Assembly (NCBI GenBank): GCA_944388825.1
Contig: CALXKG010000160.1
Location: 1 to 15,294 of the forward strand
Direction: 5' to 3'
Length of the DNA: 15,294 nt
From: an uncultured Clostridia bacterium
GTDB lineage: Bacteria > Bacillota > Clostridia > Oscillospirales > Ruminococcaceae
Positions 12,379 to 15,294 of this stretch are shown piece by piece. The notes below the pieces were generated by a model. That model made no database searches. It was not told where the DNA came from and worked only from the letters and a program-made list of their open reading frames with translations. Numbering within the stretch: the first letter of the stretch is position 1; each line of letters starts with the position of its first letter. A program made the position numbers and the translations under genes.

Positions 12379-12430
12379 AAAAACAAATTTTCGAAAATGC
12401 TTGACAGCAGGATAAAAATGGATATATAAT
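12379..12430 (+). promoter_or_regulatory. Promoter/operator module 1
   Basis: A 20-base element (AAAAACAAATTTTCGAAAAT, 12379-12398) with the perfect palindrome ATTTTCGAAAAT (12387-12398) is followed by TTGACA (12401-12406), an 18-base spacer and TATAAT (12425-12430). It points rightward to the terminase genes. The palindrome abuts the -35 and lies just upstream of the XRE gene ribosome binding site, so one repressor could control both directions. Confidence 0.75.
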
Positions 12431-12514
12431 AAATATAGAGGGGGAATTTCCCGGAGATGACCGGGCGTTCCCGGAAGGGGGAAGAAGGGCATCCCTTTCC
12501 TTCCTTCCTCTCTT

Positions 12515-12568
12515 AAAAACAAATTTTCGAAAATAAACTTGACAGCAGCTACTAAATGGATGTATAAT
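12515..12568 (+). promoter_or_regulatory. Promoter/operator module 2 (duplicate)
   Basis: The same 20-base element recurs exactly at 12515-12534 (palindrome 12523-12534). It is followed by TTGACA (12539-12544), an 18-base spacer and TATAAT (12563-12568). The spacer shares GCAG and ATGGAT with module 1, and GAGG-rich bases follow in both. It is a near-duplicate of module 1, 136 bp downstream. The 12363-12722 gap holds no supported gene. Confidence 0.75.
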
Positions 12569-12637
12569 AAAATAGAGGAGGGGATCCTCGGGGAATTTCG
12601 CGGCCTGGCGGCGGGGAAACCGCCGGTTTCATCTATT

Positions 12638-12665
12638 ATTGTAGCAGAATCGCGGGGAAATGCAA
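12638..12665 (-). promoter_or_regulatory. Candidate leftward promoter for the XRE gene
   Basis: The minus strand carries TTGCAT (12660-12665), a 16-base spacer and TACAAT (12638-12643) with an extended TGC. A transcript would cross both promoter/operator modules as a leader of about 270 bases before the XRE start. It may instead make a separate RNA. Confidence 0.35.
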
Positions 12666-12684
12666 TCTTTTTTTGCCTTTTTTG

Positions 12685-12698
12685 CAAACAAAAGTTTG
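12685..12698. repeat. Short inverted repeat before the small phage-like gene
   Basis: CAAAC (12685-12689) and GTTTG (12694-12698) flank AAAA, followed by TATATAAAG. It could be an operator; it is only distantly like the 20-base element of modules 1 and 2. Confidence 0.35.
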
Positions 12699-12722
12699 TA
12701 TATAAAGTTTGGGAGGGAAGCC

Positions 12723-12989
12723 ATGACGGAAGAATGCTATGCGATCGGACTGTATCAGGACGGACGGCCGCTCGCCGTGTGGGACGGGCTGGGCCTGGAA
12801 AAGGCGAAACGGATCTACCGGGCTTATTTTAACGACCCGGATTTCGGGCTGCTGCTCTATAAAAACGGGGAACGGCTGAAACTGCGGGACGCCTGGGTCG
12901 AGATGGCGGTCTGGGACGGCATCCGGCTGACCCGGCCGCGCGGCCAGGAAAGCCGCGGCCGCTGGAAAAGGAAGGCGGGATGGATTTGA
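12723..12989 (+). CDS. Small phage-like hypothetical protein
   Basis: This is an 88-residue protein (MTEECYAIGLYQDGRPLAVWDGLG...KAGWI) that I do not recognise. The N-terminal half is acidic to neutral with many aromatics (YRAYFNDPDFGLLLYKNG). The C-terminus is strongly basic (RGQESRGRWKRKAGWI), suggesting contact with nucleic acid. No signal peptide or membrane segment is visible. ATG 12723 follows GGGAGG (12711-12716). It overlaps the terS start by 10 bases, so it is the first gene of the terminase operon. The position just upstream of terS fits small HNH-neighbour or regulatory phage genes, but no HNH or other catalytic motif is seen. Confidence 0.65.
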   Translation: MTEECYAIGLYQDGRPLAVWDGLGLEKAKRIYRAYFNDPDFGLLLYKNGERLKLRDAWVEMAVWDGIRLTRPRGQESRGRWKRKAGWI

Positions 12990-13498
12990 CCGAAGGGGAA
13001 ATGCGGTTTATAAGGGCCTACCGCCGGTCGCTGGACGAAGGGGCGGCGTTTGCCGCTTCCGGGCTGCCGAAAAAAGAGGGGCAGTCGGACCGGCGGGCCG
13101 GGCGGGCGCTGTTGCGGCGGCTGAAGAAAAAACGGGCCGAACTGGAGGCCCGGGAGGCGGAGCTGGAACGGGTGACGCCGGAACGGGTAAAGGCCGAGAT
13201 CGCCCACATCGCGTTTGACGATATCGGGCGGTACCTCTCCTTCCGGGAGGGGGAAAACGGGTTTGAGGTGAAGCCGGCCGATTCGGGGCTTCTGGATACC
13301 CGCGGGATCGCCGAGGTGTCGGTCGGGGCCGGGGGACGGATGAGCCTGAAGCTCTATAACAAGGAACGGGCGCTTTATAAGCTCTATGAGATCGCGCGGG
13401 CGGACGCCGGGGACGGGGAGGACGGGAGCCTGCTGGACGTGCTCCGGGGCCTTGGGCCGCAGGAGGGGGAAGATGCGGAAGATCAGGGGGTTCAGTGA
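12980..13498 (+). CDS. terS: Phage terminase small subunit
   Basis: The small terminase subunit recognises the packaging start site and hands DNA to the large subunit. The 172-residue product starts MDLTEGEMRFIRAYRRSLDEGAAFAASGLP, a helix-turn-helix-type N-terminal domain. It continues with a charged helix (about 38-66) and the family-typical VKAEIAHIAFDDIGRYL stretch (about 70-86). It then has a beta-rich part ending SLKLYNKERALYKLYEIA, which matches the Terminase_2 pattern. The acidic tail is DG/E-rich. The start at 12980 overlaps the upstream gene and its 3' end overlaps terL by 26 bases. Assignment rests on pattern and on the adjacent, clear terL. Confidence 0.82.
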   Translation: MDLTEGEMRFIRAYRRSLDEGAAFAASGLPKKEGQSDRRAGRALLRRLKKKRAELEAREAELERVTPERVKAEIAHIAFDDIGRYLSFREGENGFEVKPADSGLLDTRGIAEVSVGAGGRMSLKLYNKERALYKLYEIARADAGDGEDGSLLDVLRGLGPQEGEDAEDQGVQ

Positions 13499-14696
13499 AA
13501 AGCAGCGCCGGGTGCTGGCCTGGTGGGTGGACGAGCGGGAACGGGAAAAATTCGACGCGGTGATCTGCGACGGCGCCGTCCGCTCGGGGAAGACGACGGC
13601 CGCGGCGGTCGGGTTCACCCTATGGGCGATGGAGTGCTTTCAGGACACCGACTTCGCCATCTGCGGCAAGACGGTCGGGGCCTGTAAGCGCAACGTCCTT
13701 TCGCCGCTGCGGCGGGAGATCGGGGGACTGTATCAGGTTTCCGTTTCCGGCAACTGTGTGACCCTCAAAAGGGGGAAGCGGAAAAACCGCTTTTACCTCT
13801 TCGGCGGCAAGGACGAGGGGAGCGCCGCGCTGATCCAGGGGATGACGCTGGGCGGCGTGCTGCTGGACGAGGCGGCGCTGATGCCCCGCAGTTTCGTCGA
13901 ACAGGCGATGGCGCGCTGCTCGGAAGAGGGGGCAAAGGTCTGGATGAGTTTAAACCCCGAGGGGCCGGGACACTGGCTCTACCAGGAGTGGATCTTGCAG
14001 GCGGAAGCGAAAAAGGCGCTGCGGGTCCATTTTACGATGGAGGACAACCCCTCCCTGTCGGAGGCGGTCAGGGCCCGCTACCGCGGGATGTACAGCGGGG
14101 TGTTTTATAGGCGGTTCGTGCTGGGGGAATGGGCGGCGGCCGAAGGGCTGGTCTACCCGATGTTCGACCCGGGGCGCCATGTGGTCAAACGGCTGCCCGG
14201 TGGGCTGAAAGGCACATATATTTCGGTCGACTATGGGACGATGAACCCTTTTTCGGCCGGGCTTTGGGGACAGGCGGATGGGAAATGGTACCGGATGCGG
14301 GAATTTTACCACAACGGCCGGGAAAAAGGGGCGATGACCGACGAGGAATACTATAAGGCGGTCTGCAAGCTCGCCGGGAATGGGACCCCGGCCATCATCG
14401 TCGACCCGTCTGCCGCCAGTTTTATCCAGTGCGTCAGAAAGCATGGGCGGTTTCCGGTCAAAAAGGCGAAAAACGCCGTGCTGCCCGGCATCCGGCATCT
14501 GGCGGAAGAGCTGCAGGAAGGGCGGATCTTCTTCTCCGCGGGCTGCGCCGACACGATCCGGGAGTTCGGGCTCTACCATTGGGAACCGGACGGGGCGAAA
14601 GACCAGCCGGTCAAGGAGGACGACCATGCGATGGACGATACGCGGTATTTTGTCGAGACGGTCGTGCGCGGGGGGAAGAATTTCAGCTTCCGGTGA
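13473..14696 (+). CDS. terL: Phage terminase large subunit (PBSX/Terminase_3 type)
   Basis: The large terminase is the ATP-driven DNA packaging motor and headful or cos nuclease. The 407-residue product has Walker A GAVRSGKT (residues 34-41), Walker B GVLLDE (128-133) and the coupling motif SLNPEGPGHW (159-168). The nuclease domain has acidic positions D253 (SVDYGTMNPF), D311 (IIVDPSAASF) and D388/D389 (DDHAMDDTRY). Length and motifs match intact PBSX-type large subunits, so it is not visibly broken. ATG 13473 follows AGGAGG at 13461-13466. The in-frame extension to 13386 is rejected because it would lie inside terS without a ribosome binding site. Normally a portal gene follows; here only repeats follow. 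Confidence 0.93.
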   Translation: MRKIRGFSEKQRRVLAWWVDEREREKFDAVICDGAVRSGKTTAAAVGFTLWAMECFQDTDFAICGKTVGACKRNVLSPLRREIGGLYQVSVSGNCVTLKRGKRKNRFYLFGGKDEGSAALIQGMTLGGVLLDEAALMPRSFVEQAMARCSEEGAKVWMSLNPEGPGHWLYQEWILQAEAKKALRVHFTMEDNPSLSEAVRARYRGMYSGVFYRRFVLGEWAAAEGLVYPMFDPGRHVVKRLPGGLKGTYISVDYGTMNPFSAGLWGQADGKWYRMREFYHNGREKGAMTDEEYYKAVCKLAGNGTPAIIVDPSAASFIQCVRKHGRFPVKKAKNAVLPGIRHLAEELQEGRIFFSAGCADTIREFGLYHWEPDGAKDQPVKEDDHAMDDTRYFVETVVRGGKNFSFR

Positions 14697-14769
14697 GATG
14701 CCCGCGCCTTTCGCATGAGTCCGGCCGCATATGGACGGTTTTCGGGACGTCTGCCGGACGGTTGGGAAG

Positions 14770-14796
14770 GTTGTATTGTCAATCGGACAGTACAAC
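14770..14796 (+). repeat. Hairpin after terL at the repeat border
   Basis: GTTGTATTGTC (14770-14780) and GACAGTACAAC (14786-14796) form an 11-bp stem with one G-U pair and a 5-base loop. It sits where the first palindromic element begins. It has no clean T tract, so it may be a repeat terminus rather than a terminator. The 14697-14769 stretch holds no gene. Confidence 0.5.
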
Positions 14797-15012
14797 TTTT
14801 CGGAAGGCACGAACCTTAGCCTCCCTCTATGAGGAAGGTGGCGCGGATGCGCCGGAAGGAGTCGGAAAAACAAGCGGAAGCTGTTTTTCTTTCAAACTAT
14901 TTTGCTTATGTGGTTATACAGCAAGCTGTCTAACCACACTCCTTCAGTCCGCTGCGCGGCCAGCTCCCTCGGAGAGGGAGCCTTTTAGGTAGTGCGTTTC
15001 CATCAAGTTATT
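14791..15012. repeat. Palindromic MITE-like element, copy 1
   Basis: This is an element of about 222 bp whose two halves are imperfect inverted copies. The left half runs GGAAGGCACGAACC...CCTCCCTC...GGAAGGAGT. The right half, reversed, runs GGAA-GCACTACC...GGCTCCCTC...GAAGGAGTG. A central hairpin has TGTGGTTATACAGC (14909-14922) against GCTGTCTAACCACA (14925-14938), with one mismatch. No ORF is present. It looks like a non-autonomous mobile repeat or a repeated structured RNA. Confidence 0.7.
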
Positions 15013-15023
15013 TATAATAACAA

Positions 15024-15248
15024 TACAACCCTTCGGAAGGCACGAACCCCCGGCCTCCCTCCCCGAGGGAGGTGGCGCGGATGCGCCGGAAGGAGTGGGA
15101 AAAACAAGCGGAAGCTGTTTTTCCTTTTAAGAATTTCAACTATGTGGTTAGACAGCAAAGCTGTCTAACCACACTCCTTCAGTCGGCATTCGCCGACAGC
15201 TCCCTCGGAGAGGGAGCCTTTTAGGTAGTGCGTTTCCATCAAGTTATT
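15024..15248. repeat. Palindromic MITE-like element, copy 2
   Basis: This second copy, in the same orientation as copy 1, begins TACAAC-CTTCGGAAGGCACGAACC and ends TTTCCATCAAGTTATT. Its central hairpin is perfect: 14 bp, 15143-15156 with 15160-15173, loop AAA. Side hairpins are CTCCCTC/GAGGGAG (15200-15216) and GTCGGC/GCCGAC. In copy 1 the last has a different but still paired sequence, which argues that structure is conserved. An AT palindrome (15007-15021) separates the copies. Confidence 0.7.
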
Positions 15249-15259
15249 ATGGTAAAGGC

Positions 15260-15293
15260 AAAAAAGCGAAGGCCCTGTCCGGCGCGCCTTCGC
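15260..15293 (-). terminator. Terminator of an off-window minus-strand gene
   Basis: On the minus strand, GCGAAGGC (15286-15293) pairs with GCCTTCGC (15266-15273) and is followed by six T (15260-15265). It implies a leftward gene beyond the window end. Confidence 0.75.
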
Positions 15294-15294
15294 C

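Noticed and set aside
12539..12832. 97-codon open frame through promoter module 2
   Set aside because: It runs over promoter sequences, lacks a ribosome binding site and overlaps the better-supported 12723 gene in another frame.
13386..13472. N-terminal extension of TerL
   Set aside because: It overlaps terS without a ribosome binding site; ATG 13473 has AGGAGG and a typical terminase start.
14791..15248. CRISPR array
   Set aside because: There are only two long palindromic units, with no short repeats separated by unique spacers and no cas genes.

Overview
The window looks like a high-GC Firmicute of class Clostridia, probably an Oscillospirales/Ruminococcaceae-type gut anaerobe. This is inferred from the gene order rpmG-secE-nusG-rplK-rplA, sigma-A-type promoters (often with an extended TGn -10), choline/cell-wall-binding and Cna-B-type surface domains, and a Firmicutes-style XRE regulator. 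No taxonomic marker was searched, so the rank is an inference.

Layout. (1) 54-2430: the housekeeping transcription/translation operon for L33, SecE, NusG, L11 and L1. Two leader hairpins resemble the L1-binding arm of 23S rRNA, and a strong terminator follows rplA where rplJ-rplL would normally be expected. (2) 2502-3434: a monocistronic metallo-beta-lactamase-fold hydrolase with its own promoter and a bidirectional terminator. (3) 3465-7939, minus strand: three secreted or surface proteins, namely a lipoprotein with twelve acidic pentapeptide repeats, a cell-wall-binding-repeat protein, and a 769-residue right-handed beta-helix adhesin-like protein with a fimbrial D2-type and a Cna-B-type domain. 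(4) 8014-9094: the most interesting part. A 240-bp segment is bounded by perfect 20-bp inverted repeats, contains a near-consensus promoter, and lies between the beta-helix gene and a tyrosine recombinase gene whose stop codon overlaps one repeat. It has the architecture of a phase-variation switch. As sequenced, the promoter points away from the beta-helix gene (predicted OFF); inversion would point it at the gene. (5) 9198-11361: an operon of an MscS-type channel and glutamyl-Q tRNA(Asp) synthetase, with a TTG start overlapping the preceding stop. (6) 11361-11975, minus strand: a Phd/YefM-RelE/ParE type toxin-antitoxin operon with a palindromic operator inside its promoter. (7) 11979-14696: an XRE repressor divergent from a small phage-like gene, terS and terL, separated by two near-identical promoter/operator modules. 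The terminase module stops after terL with no portal gene. (8) 14770-15248: two tandem copies of a palindromic, MITE-like element of about 220 bp, followed at the window edge by a terminator for an off-window minus-strand gene.

How the parts may work together. Regions 3 and 4 form a surface-protein locus in which the recombinase would switch expression of the beta-helix protein. In the OFF state the same promoter fires antisense into the recombinase 3' end, which could couple switch state to recombinase level. Regions 6 to 8 are an accessory cargo zone: toxin-antitoxin pair, repressor, terminase remnant and repeats. All functional statements rest on motif reading; no database search was run.
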